Positions 53,502-61,961 of a stretch of DNA of 64,000 nucleotides are shown in pieces. The notes beneath the pieces were generated by a model that worked only from the letters and a program-made list of their open reading frames with translations, did not search any database and was not told the origin of the DNA. Where the stretch lies: assembly GCF_000972385.1 (NCBI RefSeq), contig NZ_JXTE01000014.1, forward strand, positions 1 to 64,000, read 5' to 3'. A program made the position numbers and the translations under genes. The DNA is from Streptomyces sp. WM6386. Its GTDB lineage: Bacteria; Actinomycetota; Actinomycetes; Streptomycetales; Streptomycetaceae. How positions within the stretch are numbered: position 1 is the first letter of the stretch; each line of letters opens with the position of its first letter.

Positions 53502-54485
53502 TCAGGCGGCACCCCGTGGCCGACACACCATGGCCACAAAATCGTGCCCCACCTCCGGCAGCGCAGCGTCCTCCGCGGCAAAGCACCGCTCCAGCAACGC
53601 CAACGTCTCCGGCTCCTGATCCCGGAAGTTGTGCGCGATCCCCGAGAACGCGATGTGCAACACCGTCCCCCCGTACGGCCGCTCCTCGACCACGTCGAAA
53701 AGCCGCCGCAGCCCCGGCAGCAGCGCCGCCGCATCGACCGCCTCGGAGGGATCGTCCAGCACCATCGACAGCCTGCTGGGCCGCACCACACGCCGCTTGA
53801 TCCGCCCGTCGGCCAGCCGCCGCCGCTCCTCGGGGAGCTGAGCCAACAGAGCGTTCGCCGCGTCCAGTTGGCCGTCGGTCCACTGGAACCGGGTGGGGCC
53901 GACGAACTCGTCGACCACGAACGCCCCGTCGGGCTCGATCAGTTGCGACAGCCGCGGCAGCGTCTCGTCGAGGTTGTCGAAGTGGTGCAGCGACTGCAGC
54001 CCCAGCAGCACGTCGAAGCGTTCCCCGTCGGCGGCCATCCGGTTGACGTCGGTGACCCGGAAGCGCAGGACGTCGGAGAGGCCCTCCTCGGTGGCGGCCC
54101 GGGTGGCGAAGTCGATGCGCTGCTGCGCCACGTCCACGCCCTCCAGAAGGGAGAACGCGCCGGTCTTCGCCCAGAGCAGCTCGTTGCCGCCGGTGCCGCA
54201 CCCGAGGGACAGGCCGCGCAGATCGGTACGCGGCGCGAAGTGCTTGGCGGCCACGTACTGGGGAAAGGACGTGTCCGCGTCGCCGGTCATCAGCAGGTTC
54301 CACCGCTTGATGACCGCAGGTATCGCCCACCACTCGGTGAGCGACGGGTCGACCTGGGACCAGTGCTGGACCACGCGCGCCCCGCCGCGCACCCGGAGTT
54401 TGGCCAAAACCGGGTCCAGGTCCAGCTTCCGCACCTTGCGCAGCAGCCGGTCCGCGTCATGTCTGTTGATGAGGTTGTTCAGCAT
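53502..54485 (-). CDS. Class I SAM-dependent methyltransferase
   Basis: 327 residues from MLNNLINRHDAD. SAM motif I is GLSLGCGTGGNELLWAK (about 92), the acidic strand is LLEGVDVAQQRIDFA, and post-I/II are RFDVLLGLQSLHHF and FVVDEFVGPTRFQW. It may methylate a sugar residue of the glycan or a lipid-linked intermediate. It is last in the ten-gene minus-strand run, with its start overlapping the stop of the next methyltransferase by one base (TGATG). Confidence 0.85.
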   Translation of the reverse strand: MLNNLINRHDADRLLRKVRKLDLDPVLAKLRVRGGARVVQHWSQVDPSLTEWWAIPAVIKRWNLLMTGDADTSFPQYVAAKHFAPRTDLRGLSLGCGTGGNELLWAKTGAFSLLEGVDVAQQRIDFATRAATEEGLSDVLRFRVTDVNRMAADGERFDVLLGLQSLHHFDNLDETLPRLSQLIEPDGAFVVDEFVGPTRFQWTDGQLDAANALLAQLPEERRRLADGRIKRRVVRPSRLSMVLDDPSEAVDAAALLPGLRRLFDVVEERPYGGTVLHIAFSGIAHNFRDQEPETLALLERCFAAEDAALPEVGHDFVAMVCRPRGAA

Positions 54486-55156
54486 CAGCGCTCCGTCCGT
54501 ACGGCGATGAGCGACTTCGGGGCACCGAGCACCCGCTCGCTGAGGAGCACCGAGTCGGGGAACAGGTAGCGCATTTCGGTGCGGGTCAGCAGCTCGATGT
54601 TGATCACCGCGTTCATCGCCGACTCCGGGCTGTCGGGGCGGCTGTGCACCAGCGGCCAGCGCCGTACGAGGCGGGCCCTGGCGGCCAGCGGCAGGAACTG
54701 GAAGCCGGGCGCCACGAAGTGCGGCTCGACGGGGAAGTAGCGGTACGGGGTCTGGATCCAGTGCAGCGGGGCCAGTCGCCCGACGGCGGCGACGAACTTC
54801 TGCCGCTGGCTGTGGCCGCCCACGTGCTCGATGGTCGAGTTGGAGAACACCAGGTCGTAGCCGCCCTTGGCGCTCAGCTCGGCGGCGACCTGCGGGTCGG
54901 TGACGTCGGCGACCTCGGTGGTGATCCAGTCGGGCACCTGGGAGGGATGTTCCTCCAGGTTGATCAGGTGGACGTGCTTGGCACGCACCGGTGCGCGCAG
55001 CCACATGTCGGCCGTGCCGCCCAGGTCGACGACGCTCATGTTCTCGATGCCGGGGAAGCAGCGTCGAAACCGCTCCCAGCGGGCGACGCGCATGCGTTCG
55101 CCCAGGGAGCCGGGCGCGTCGACGAACTTGTTTCTGAGGGCCCGGGATCGGGGCAT
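54485..55156 (-). CDS. Class I SAM-dependent methyltransferase (second)
   Basis: 223 residues from the ATG at 55156, chosen because AGGTGG is 8 bases upstream; a GTG at 55168 is the alternative. Motifs are SVVDLGGTADMWL (about 44), HLINLEEHPSQVPDW, ADVTDP, and YDLVFSNSTIEHVGGHSQRQKF. The late WIQTPYRYFPVEPHFVAPGFQFLP is typical of methyltransferases in glycan clusters. It is not closely similar to the neighbouring 327-residue methyltransferase. Confidence 0.82.
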   Translation of the reverse strand: MPRSRALRNKFVDAPGSLGERMRVARWERFRRCFPGIENMSVVDLGGTADMWLRAPVRAKHVHLINLEEHPSQVPDWITTEVADVTDPQVAAELSAKGGYDLVFSNSTIEHVGGHSQRQKFVAAVGRLAPLHWIQTPYRYFPVEPHFVAPGFQFLPLAARARLVRRWPLVHSRPDSPESAMNAVINIELLTRTEMRYLFPDSVLLSERVLGAPKSLIAVRTER

Positions 55157-55195
55157 CGGATCAACCACCTGTGGTCGGAGCGGAGTGTGGGAGCG

Positions 55196-56005
55196 TCAGC
55201 TGGGCTGTCGCCACTGCGTGTAGAAGCTGGCCGGGTTCATCAGGTATCGGACGGTCGGGTGCGGCACATGGCACACCCTGTACCGGCGGCCGTAGCGCCG
55301 GATCAGCTCCCAGTCCTCGCGGGGCAGCACCTCCGGTGTCCGGCGCAGCCGGCTGAAGTGCAGGGAGCGATTGCGGCGGGCGACGAAGGCGTTGGTGTCC
55401 AGGAAGGCCTCGCGGGCGGCGCGGCGCCGGTCGTAGGGCACCGACAGGACGTCGTTCTCGGTGCCGTCGGGCAGGACGCGGCGCAGTGCCGTGTAGACGC
55501 CGTCGGGTCCGGCGGGGGAGTCCAGGACCGCCAGCGCCCGTTCCAGATGGTCGGGTTCCCACAGGTTGTCGTCGTCCAGGAACGCCACGTACCGGGAGCG
55601 GGTGAGGCGGATGCCCACGTTGCGCACGACGCCGGCCACTGCGGTGTTGTGCGCCAGCGAGACGGCGAACAGCCTCGGGTCGTCGGGGAGTTCGGGCAGT
55701 CCGGCGCCGTCGTCGACCACGATGACGACCTGGTCGCGAACGGTCTGGTCCAGGGCCGAGCGCACCGCGGCCCGCAGCGCCTCGGGGCGTCGGTGGGTGG
55801 CGATGACGGTGGCGACCAGCGCCGAGGGCGGTGCCGGCAGGGTGGCGGCCAGCCGTCGGGTCTCGGCGTCCTCGATCCGGCGCAGCCGCACCGCCGAGGG
55901 GGCCAGCAGGACCTTGTTCCTGGCCTCGAAGAGCACCAGCCAGCCGAACACCGCCTTCAGCAGCGTCCAGGGCGCCCGCGCGAGACGGCGCACGGCGGCG
56001 CTCAC
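55196..56005 (-). CDS. Family 2 glycosyltransferase
   Basis: 269 residues, GTG start overlapping the stop of the beta-helix gene (GTGA). The N-terminal 60 residues are basic and amphipathic (RRLARAPWTLLKAVFGWLVLF). The GT-A domain then shows VATVIATHRRPEALRAAVRSAL, VVIVVDDGAGLP, NTAVAGVVRNVGIRLT and the metal-binding YVAFLDDDNLWEPDHL. It is a probable monosaccharide transferase of the glycan. Confidence 0.86.
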   Translation of the reverse strand: MSAAVRRLARAPWTLLKAVFGWLVLFEARNKVLLAPSAVRLRRIEDAETRRLAATLPAPPSALVATVIATHRRPEALRAAVRSALDQTVRDQVVIVVDDGAGLPELPDDPRLFAVSLAHNTAVAGVVRNVGIRLTRSRYVAFLDDDNLWEPDHLERALAVLDSPAGPDGVYTALRRVLPDGTENDVLSVPYDRRRAAREAFLDTNAFVARRNRSLHFSRLRRTPEVLPREDWELIRRYGRRYRVCHVPHPTVRYLMNPASFYTQWRQPS

Positions 56006-57126
56006 GAGGCGGGTTCCGGCTTGACCAGGCGGCCGTCGGACAGCCGGTTGTTGCGCCACACGTTTCCGGCGCCGCCGTGGTTCCAGTGCGCGACCACGCC
56101 GTATCCGCCGGACGCGGGGTGGTACTCGGTCGAGAAGATGTTGTCGGTGACCTTGATCCCGGTGGCGCCCGTGGAACCGCCGTACAGGGCGTAGGCGCCG
56201 CCGGCGATCCAGTTGTCGTCGACGGTGACGTTGCGGACCACCCCGGTGTCCGCGAACAGTCCGATGCTTCCCGAGGCGCCCTGCTTGAGGCTGGTCGCGT
56301 TGAGCAGGGTGTTGTGGCGGATGGTCAGATGGCCGGTGTTGCCGCCGCCGCTGATCACCGTGTTGGTGTGCTGCCACTCGCCGCCCAGGTTGATGAACGG
56401 CTCGATGTCGTGCACGTAGTTGTCGTGCAGATCGCCCTGTCCCATGGAGAGGGCGTCGCCGAACACCGAGACGTCGCACCAGCCGACCTCGATGGAGCTG
56501 CCCCCCATGTTGGACACCGCGTAGTCCACGCCGCCGTTGTCCGGCCCCTTGCCGGGGACGGCCGTGATCTCCGAGTGCAGGACCTTCAGGCCGCTGAACC
56601 CGGGGCGCAGGTTGATGCCCCACCAGCTGTCCGAGGTGATCTTGGAGTCGATGACGGTGACGTTGTTCGCGTAGATGTCGAGCGAGCCGGTGATGTCCTG
56701 GCCCCGGATGACGAGCCCGTCGGTACGGATCGCCCAGTACCCGGTCTTCTTGGGCTTCAGGGCGATCCGAGGACCGGTGGTGTCGGCGTCGGGGAACCCA
56801 CAGGCGCCGGGTGAGGCGCAGTCGACCCTGGCCGCGGGGGCGCCGGACGCGCCGTCGGCGCTCGCGGTCGCGGTGGGCTTCTTCGCCGGGGAGGACGAGG
56901 GGGAGGGCGACGCGGCAGGCCGGTCCGTCGCCTTGCCGACCGCGGTCGACGCGGCGGTGCTCGGCGACGCCGGGGACCCGCTCGTACGACAGGTCGGCCC
57001 GTCCCCCGGGCACTTCGACGACGCGGCCCGGTCCGAGCCCGAGCTGGAGCAGGCCGCGCACAGGACGGCCACCAAGGCCGCGAACAGCAGTCCTGTGATC
57101 GAGTTACGGCTGATGCGCCGTGACAT
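56002..57126 (-). CDS. Secreted right-handed parallel beta-helix protein
   Basis: 374 residues from the ATG at 57126 (GAGGTG 6 bases upstream). The signal is MSRRISRN, then SITGLLFAALVAVLCAAC, with a loose lipobox around Cys26. A Ser/Pro/Ala-rich linker (about 30-95) leads to a beta-helix domain (about 115-374) built of repeated short strands with NNVTVIDSKI, GLKVLHSEI, GHLTIRHNTLL, VRNVTVDDNWI and GIKVTDNIF units. This fold is used by pectate-lyase-like lyases, epimerases and hydrolases. It lies between flippase and glycosyltransferase genes, so it may modify or trim the exported glycan; no catalytic residues can be assigned. Confidence 0.8.
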   Translation of the reverse strand: MSRRISRNSITGLLFAALVAVLCAACSSSGSDRAASSKCPGDGPTCRTSGSPASPSTAASTAVGKATDRPAASPSPSSSPAKKPTATASADGASGAPAARVDCASPGACGFPDADTTGPRIALKPKKTGYWAIRTDGLVIRGQDITGSLDIYANNVTVIDSKITSDSWWGINLRPGFSGLKVLHSEITAVPGKGPDNGGVDYAVSNMGGSSIEVGWCDVSVFGDALSMGQGDLHDNYVHDIEPFINLGGEWQHTNTVISGGGNTGHLTIRHNTLLNATSLKQGASGSIGLFADTGVVRNVTVDDNWIAGGAYALYGGSTGATGIKVTDNIFSTEYHPASGGYGVVAHWNHGGAGNVWRNNRLSDGRLVKPEPAS

Positions 57127-57136
57127 CGGGTTCACC

Positions 57137-58684
57137 TCAAGTCCTGTTGGGTGGGCCGACCGGTGCGGTGGACCGGTGACGGCCGCGCTGGGGCCGGTCG
57201 GCGCTGCGGACGCCGCGCAGGAAGTCGCGGCTGGGCAGGACGCACAGCGTGTAGCCGGCCAGGGCGATCGTGCTGAGGGCGAGCAGCGCGAACGGACCGT
57301 CGCCGAACGGGCGCTCCAGGCCGAGGATGACCGCGGTCATCACGGCCCCGCCGAGGAAGGGCCACGCGCAGGCCCTGGCGATCAGGCCGACACCGACGCC
57401 ACCACGGCTCAGGGCGAACAGGAACACGGGCACCACCACGCCGCCGCCGACCAGGACATGGGCCTGGGAGGCGCCGACGATGCCGTTCGTCCGGGCGCCG
57501 ACGAGAAGCACCGGGATCAGGGCCACCAGCCACAGGCCCTGCACCACGAAGAGCGAGCGGCGCTGTCCGATCGCGACCAGGCAGTCGTAGGCGAGCTCGC
57601 TGCCGATGCGGATCAGACCGAGGGCCATGAGCCAGGGCAGTGCCGCGGCGGCGGGCGCCCAGTGACTGCCGTAGATCAGCTCGATGGCCGGCCCCGCGAG
57701 GCCGGCCAGCAGGACGCACAGCGGGACGGTGGCGGTGACCACCACACCCAGGGCCCGGCTGAAGCCCTGGGCGAGCGCCTGGGGCGACTCGGCCAGGCGC
57801 GAGAAACCGGCGAAGGAGACCCGGCGGACGGCCTCGGAGATGATCCGCACGGGCCAGCCGGAGATGTTGAAGGCGAGCACGTAGAAACCCAGCGCCACAT
57901 TGCCGAGCGTCGCGCCCACCACCATGGTGTCGACGTTGACCACCGCGAGGGCCAGCATGCTCGCCCCCGCCAGCGGGAGCCCGAACCTGAGCAGCGCCCG
58001 GGCCTGCTCGGGGTCCCAGCCGAACTTCAGCGTGCCCGGTGCGGCCAGCGCGCAGCCGACCAGCGTCACGACGTTCCCCGCCACGGCTCCCACGGCGAAG
58101 CTCATCGCGCCCCAGCCGGCGAAGGCCAGCAGCAACGTCACCGAGGTGCTGATCAGGAAGTTGAGCGCGTCGATGATCATCCGCTTGCCCTGGGCGAACT
58201 CCCGGGTGAGGAAGTTGGCGGGCACCTGCGCCACCCCGTCGATCACCACGCACAGGCACATCACCCGCAGTACGCCCGCGGCGTCCGGCGAGCCGAGCAG
58301 GCCCGCCACCGTCGGCGCCGCCGCGAACAGCGCCACGTACAGCAGGCCGCTGGACAGGACACTGAGGGTCAGTACGGTCGGCGCGAACCGCCGCGCGTCC
58401 CCCTCCCAGCGCACGATGGCCAGACCCACGCCCAGTTCGTTGGCGGAGAGCAGGACCAGCAGCACGGTCTGGGCGATGCCGTACACGCCCCACTCCGCGG
58501 GGCCCAGGGCGAAGCGCGCCAGCACGATGCCGGTCGCGAAGGTGCCCAGCCGCATGACAACGGTGTTGATCAAGCTCCAACGGGCCGCCGAACGGACCTT
58601 CTTGCCGAGGGAGGCGGCAGCCGTGGGAGTGGCGGTCTCGCTCGGCTCAGCGGTCCCGCTGTCCGGTGTGCGAACGCTGTCCAC
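57137..58684 (-). CDS. Wzx-type polysaccharide flippase (MATE/PST superfamily)
   Basis: 515 residues, GTG start with AGGAG 8 bases upstream; its first 38 bases overlap the end of the Wzz gene in another frame. About 12-14 helices are predicted. The family opening is ARWSLINTVVMRLGTFATGIVLARFALGPAEWGVYGIAQTV, with GVAQVPANFLTREFAQGKRMI and later VNVDTMVVGATLGNVALGFYVLAFNI. It moves undecaprenyl-linked repeat units across the cytoplasmic membrane for the Wzy polymerase at 50492. Confidence 0.9.
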   Translation of the reverse strand: MDSVRTPDSGTAEPSETATPTAAASLGKKVRSAARWSLINTVVMRLGTFATGIVLARFALGPAEWGVYGIAQTVLLVLLSANELGVGLAIVRWEGDARRFAPTVLTLSVLSSGLLYVALFAAAPTVAGLLGSPDAAGVLRVMCLCVVIDGVAQVPANFLTREFAQGKRMIIDALNFLISTSVTLLLAFAGWGAMSFAVGAVAGNVVTLVGCALAAPGTLKFGWDPEQARALLRFGLPLAGASMLALAVVNVDTMVVGATLGNVALGFYVLAFNISGWPVRIISEAVRRVSFAGFSRLAESPQALAQGFSRALGVVVTATVPLCVLLAGLAGPAIELIYGSHWAPAAAALPWLMALGLIRIGSELAYDCLVAIGQRRSLFVVQGLWLVALIPVLLVGARTNGIVGASQAHVLVGGGVVVPVFLFALSRGGVGVGLIARACAWPFLGGAVMTAVILGLERPFGDGPFALLALSTIALAGYTLCVLPSRDFLRGVRSADRPQRGRHRSTAPVGPPNRT

Positions 58685-59513
58685 TGGTCGACTCCTCGTC
58701 GAGCGGCTCGGCGGCGGGTGCCATGACGACTGCGGACCGCCCCGCCTTCGTCTCCGCGGCAGGTCTGTTCCCGGCGGATCGTGCCCAGGCGGGCGGGGTG
58801 CGCAGCGCGATGGTCTGTTCCGTGGCCGACTCCTCGGAAGCCGGAGCGGGGGAGGGGGCGCGGGACTCGGTCGTCGTCTCCGGTGCCTCGACCGGTTCGG
58901 CGTCTTCCCGCGGGCGCGACCGGCGCCGCGCCTCCACGTAGAAGACGGCGACCAGGGTCAGCACCAGGCCCAGGCCCCCGGCCATGATCATGTACTCGAG
59001 CCGGGTCTTGGTCTGCGCGACCGGTGGCTGCGGGGACACGATCGTCGTCAGCCGGATCATGGCCTTGGGGGCGACCGACTGGTCCTCCTGGAACTGCTCC
59101 AGCCGCTCGTTCGCATACGCGGTCAGGATCTTGTCCGAGGTCAGCACGGCACGCTGGTCCGTGCCCGTGACGGTGAGCCACATCAGCGGCCCCTGGGCGT
59201 TGTCGGCGAGCTTGGCCTCGAAGGTGCCGGTCGCGCCGCGGGACTTGAGCTCCCGGACGGAGTCGTCGGAGTTGAGGTTGCGGGCCAGGCTGTCGGCCAT
59301 GCCGGTGAGCGAGGTCTGGGTGCTCAGGAACGGGTTGCCGTCGTAAGCGATGGTGGCCTTCTCCGAGTTGAGCAGGATCACCGTGCTCTGCGACTGGTAC
59401 GTGACGGGAACCACCTGTGTCACGGCGACCGTCAGGCCGACGGTCAGCAGCAGTCCGGGCAGCAGGATGTACCAACGCCTGCGCATGACCCGGAAGATCT
59501 CAGCGAGATCCAT
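58647..59513 (-). CDS. Wzz-like chain-length determinant protein with long cytoplasmic tail
   Basis: 288 residues. The layout is a first helix after RRRWY (ILLPGLLLTVGLTVAVTQVV), an outer domain starting YQSQSTVILLNSEKATIAY, a second helix (MIMAGGLGLVLTLVAVFYV, about 175-195) and a Glu/Pro/Ala-rich cytoplasmic tail of about 90 residues with no kinase motif. The N-terminus closely resembles those of the 49743 protein and the Wzz-Wzy fusion, so all three are paralogues. It is first encoded after the WecB gene across a 51-base gap. Confidence 0.85.
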   Translation of the reverse strand: MDLAEIFRVMRRRWYILLPGLLLTVGLTVAVTQVVPVTYQSQSTVILLNSEKATIAYDGNPFLSTQTSLTGMADSLARNLNSDDSVRELKSRGATGTFEAKLADNAQGPLMWLTVTGTDQRAVLTSDKILTAYANERLEQFQEDQSVAPKAMIRLTTIVSPQPPVAQTKTRLEYMIMAGGLGLVLTLVAVFYVEARRRSRPREDAEPVEAPETTTESRAPSPAPASEESATEQTIALRTPPAWARSAGNRPAAETKAGRSAVVMAPAAEPLDEESTSGQRSHTGQRDR

Positions 59514-59564
59514 GACGGTCCCCCCTAGCGACCAGATGTTCGACGAGCATATGTTTCAGGCGGA

Positions 59565-60698
59565 TCATATGGGGAGCGATGGGTCACCGGGTCTCGGTTG
59601 ATCAGTGGGTCTGGGCCGGGTGTTCGCGGTGCCTCCGGCCAGCAGCACGTCGGCGATGCGGTCGCTCGCGCGGCCGTCCCACAGATCGGGCCGGCGCGGC
59701 GCGGGAGGCGCGTCCAGCACGCGGTTCACCGTGGCCACGATGCGTGCCGGATCCCGGCCGGCCAGCGCGTTGGTGCCCTGCTCGACGGTGATGGGCCGTT
59801 CGGTGTTGTCGCGCAGGGTCACACACGGCACGCCCAGTGCCGTGGTCTCCTCCTGCACCCCGCCCGAGTCGGTCAGCACGACCCGCGCGGAGTCCTGCAG
59901 GGCGATGAAGTCCAGGTATCCGGCGGGCGGTACGAGCCTGATGCCCCCGGGGACACCGATCTCGGCCAGCCGCTGTGCCGCCCGCGGGTGCACGGGCAGC
60001 AGGAGCGGGCAGCGGCCGGCGATCTCGCCCAGGGCCTTCAGGAGCCCGGCGAGGATCTCGGGGTCGTCGACGTTGGCGGGGCGGTGCAGGGTGACCAGGC
60101 CGAACTCGCCTCCGGTCAGGCCGTATCGATCGAGGACGTCCGAGGCCCTGGCCCGCTCCAGGTTGGTCAGCAGCGTGTCGATCATGACGTTGCCGACGAG
60201 GTGGATCTGGTCCTCCCGGTACCCCTCCGCGCGCAGGTTCTCGACCGCGTCCGGCGAGGGGGCCAGCAGGTAGTCGCTGACACGGTCCGTGGCGACGCGG
60301 TTGACCTCCTCCGGCATGCCCCAGTCGCGGCTGCGCAGACCGGCCTCGACATGGGCGAGCAGCGGTCCGGCCTTGGCGGTGACCAGGGCGCAGGCCAGCG
60401 TGGAGTTGATGTCGCCGACCACCACGACGATGTCCGGGGCCACCTCGTCCAGCAGCGGCTCGAAGGCGGTCATCACCCGGCCGGTCTGCTCGGCGTGGCT
60501 GCCCGAACCGACCCCGAGGAAGCGGTCGGGCGGCCGGATGCCGAGGTCGGCGAAGAACACGTCGTTCATCGCCGGGTCGTAGTGCTGGCCGGTATGGACG
60601 AGGACGACCTCGGCGCCCCGGTGTTCCAGGGCGTCCATCACCGGTTTGATCTTCATGTAGTTGGGGCGGGCCCCGGCGACGCAGACGATGCGCGGCAT
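59565..60698 (-). CDS. wecB: UDP-N-acetylglucosamine 2-epimerase (non-hydrolysing, WecB/WbpI type)
   Basis: 377 residues. Family motifs are CVAGARPNYMKIKPVMDAL, VHTGQHYDPAMNDVFF, VVGDINSTLACALVTAK, HVEAGLRSRDWGMPEEVNR, TLHRPANVD, and the active-site DSGGVQEETTALGVPCVTLRDNTERP. It interconverts UDP-GlcNAc and UDP-ManNAc, or the corresponding di-N-acetyl uronate in WbpI-type enzymes. It follows the wecC gene by 3 bases, giving a WecG-WecC-WecB order on the minus strand. Confidence 0.93.
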   Translation of the reverse strand: MPRIVCVAGARPNYMKIKPVMDALEHRGAEVVLVHTGQHYDPAMNDVFFADLGIRPPDRFLGVGSGSHAEQTGRVMTAFEPLLDEVAPDIVVVVGDINSTLACALVTAKAGPLLAHVEAGLRSRDWGMPEEVNRVATDRVSDYLLAPSPDAVENLRAEGYREDQIHLVGNVMIDTLLTNLERARASDVLDRYGLTGGEFGLVTLHRPANVDDPEILAGLLKALGEIAGRCPLLLPVHPRAAQRLAEIGVPGGIRLVPPAGYLDFIALQDSARVVLTDSGGVQEETTALGVPCVTLRDNTERPITVEQGTNALAGRDPARIVATVNRVLDAPPAPRRPDLWDGRASDRIADVLLAGGTANTRPRPTDQPRPGDPSLPI

Positions 60699-60701
60699 GG
60701 T

Positions 60702-61961
60702 TCAGAGCACCTCGATCGTGGGTCCCGACGGCAGCCGGCGGCGGCAGTCCAGGACCAGGGGAGCGTGTTCGGCGACGAGTTCGTAGTCGAAGCCGTCATG
60801 GTCGGTGAGCAGGACCACCACATCGGCGGCCGACAGCTCCTGCGGAGTGGGCTCGACCCGCACCAGGCGGGTGTCCACCGGCAGACTCTCGACCACATGC
60901 GGGTCCGCCGCCCTGACCTGGGCCCCCATGTCGAGCAGCAGTTGGGAGATGCGCAGGGCGGGCGACTCCCGGGCGTCGCCGGTGTTCTTCTTGTACGCCA
61001 GGCCGAGCAGCAGGATGCGCGAGCCGTTCACCGAACGGCGTCTGGTGTTGAACAGGTCGCCGATGCGGCGCGCCACGTACTCGGGCATGTGGTTGTTGAT
61101 GTCGTTGGCCAGCTCCACGAACCGGAAGCTCTGGCCGAGTTCGCGCTGCACCCGCCAGGACAGGTACGAGGGGTCGATCGGCAGGCAGTGACCGCCGACT
61201 CCCGGTCCGGGCGTGAACTTCATGAAGCCGAACGGCTTGCTGGAGGCGGCCTCGATGGCCTGCCAGACGTCGATGTCCAGGTGGTGGGCGAACATCGCGA
61301 TCTCGTTGACCAGCGCGATGTTCACATGACGGAAGGTGTTCTCCAGGAGCTTGGCGAGTTCGGCCTCCTTGGGCGAGCTCACCGGCACGGTGGTGTCGAC
61401 GAGTTCGGCGTAGAAGTCCTCAACGGCCTTGAGGGAGGCGGCGTCGACGCCGGAGACGACCTTCGGGGTCTCCTGGAAGCCCCAGACCGCGTTGCCGGGG
61501 TCGATGCGCTCCGGGCTGTAGCCGAGGTGGAAGTCGGCGCCCGCGGCCAGGCCCGAACCGTCCTCCAGGAGCGGGCCGAACAGCTCCTGGGTGGTGCCGG
61601 GATAGGTGGTCGACTCCAGGACGACGGTGGCCCCGGGGCGCAGATAGCGGGCGAGGGTGACCGCCGACTCCTTGATGTACCGCAGGTCGGGAGTGCCCTC
61701 GTGCAGCGGGGTCGGGACGGTCACGACGGCGACGTCGAACCCGCCGCAGTCGCGGGCCGATTCGCTCGGCCGGTAGGTGCCGTTGTCCAGCGCCGCACGG
61801 ATCCGCTCGGAGGAGACGTCCTCGACGAAGGACTCACCGGCGGCCAGGCTCTTGATCCGCCGGGCGTCGACGTCGTAGCCGATCACCTCGTGTCCGACCT
61901 CGGCGGCGCGAATGGCCAGCGGCAGGCCGACGTATCCCTGTCCCACCACGACGACACGCAT
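60702..61961 (-). CDS. wecC: UDP-sugar 6-dehydrogenase (UDP-ManNAc/GlcNAc dehydrogenase, WecC/WbpA type)
   Basis: 419 residues from MRVVVVGQGYVGLPLA with AGGAG 6 bases upstream. The motifs are the NAD fold at the N-terminus, VTVPTPLHEGTPDL, ESTTYPGTT, SPERIDPGN, the catalytic Cys in PGPGVGGHCLPIDPSYL, and GLAYKKNTGDARESP in the C-terminal domain. It oxidises C6 to give a uronic acid, most likely UDP-ManNAcA beside WecB. Its start overlaps the wecG-like stop (TGATG). Confidence 0.93.
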   Translation of the reverse strand: MRVVVVGQGYVGLPLAIRAAEVGHEVIGYDVDARRIKSLAAGESFVEDVSSERIRAALDNGTYRPSESARDCGGFDVAVVTVPTPLHEGTPDLRYIKESAVTLARYLRPGATVVLESTTYPGTTQELFGPLLEDGSGLAAGADFHLGYSPERIDPGNAVWGFQETPKVVSGVDAASLKAVEDFYAELVDTTVPVSSPKEAELAKLLENTFRHVNIALVNEIAMFAHHLDIDVWQAIEAASSKPFGFMKFTPGPGVGGHCLPIDPSYLSWRVQRELGQSFRFVELANDINNHMPEYVARRIGDLFNTRRRSVNGSRILLLGLAYKKNTGDARESPALRISQLLLDMGAQVRAADPHVVESLPVDTRLVRVEPTPQELSAADVVVLLTDHDGFDYELVAEHAPLVLDCRRRLPSGPTIEVL

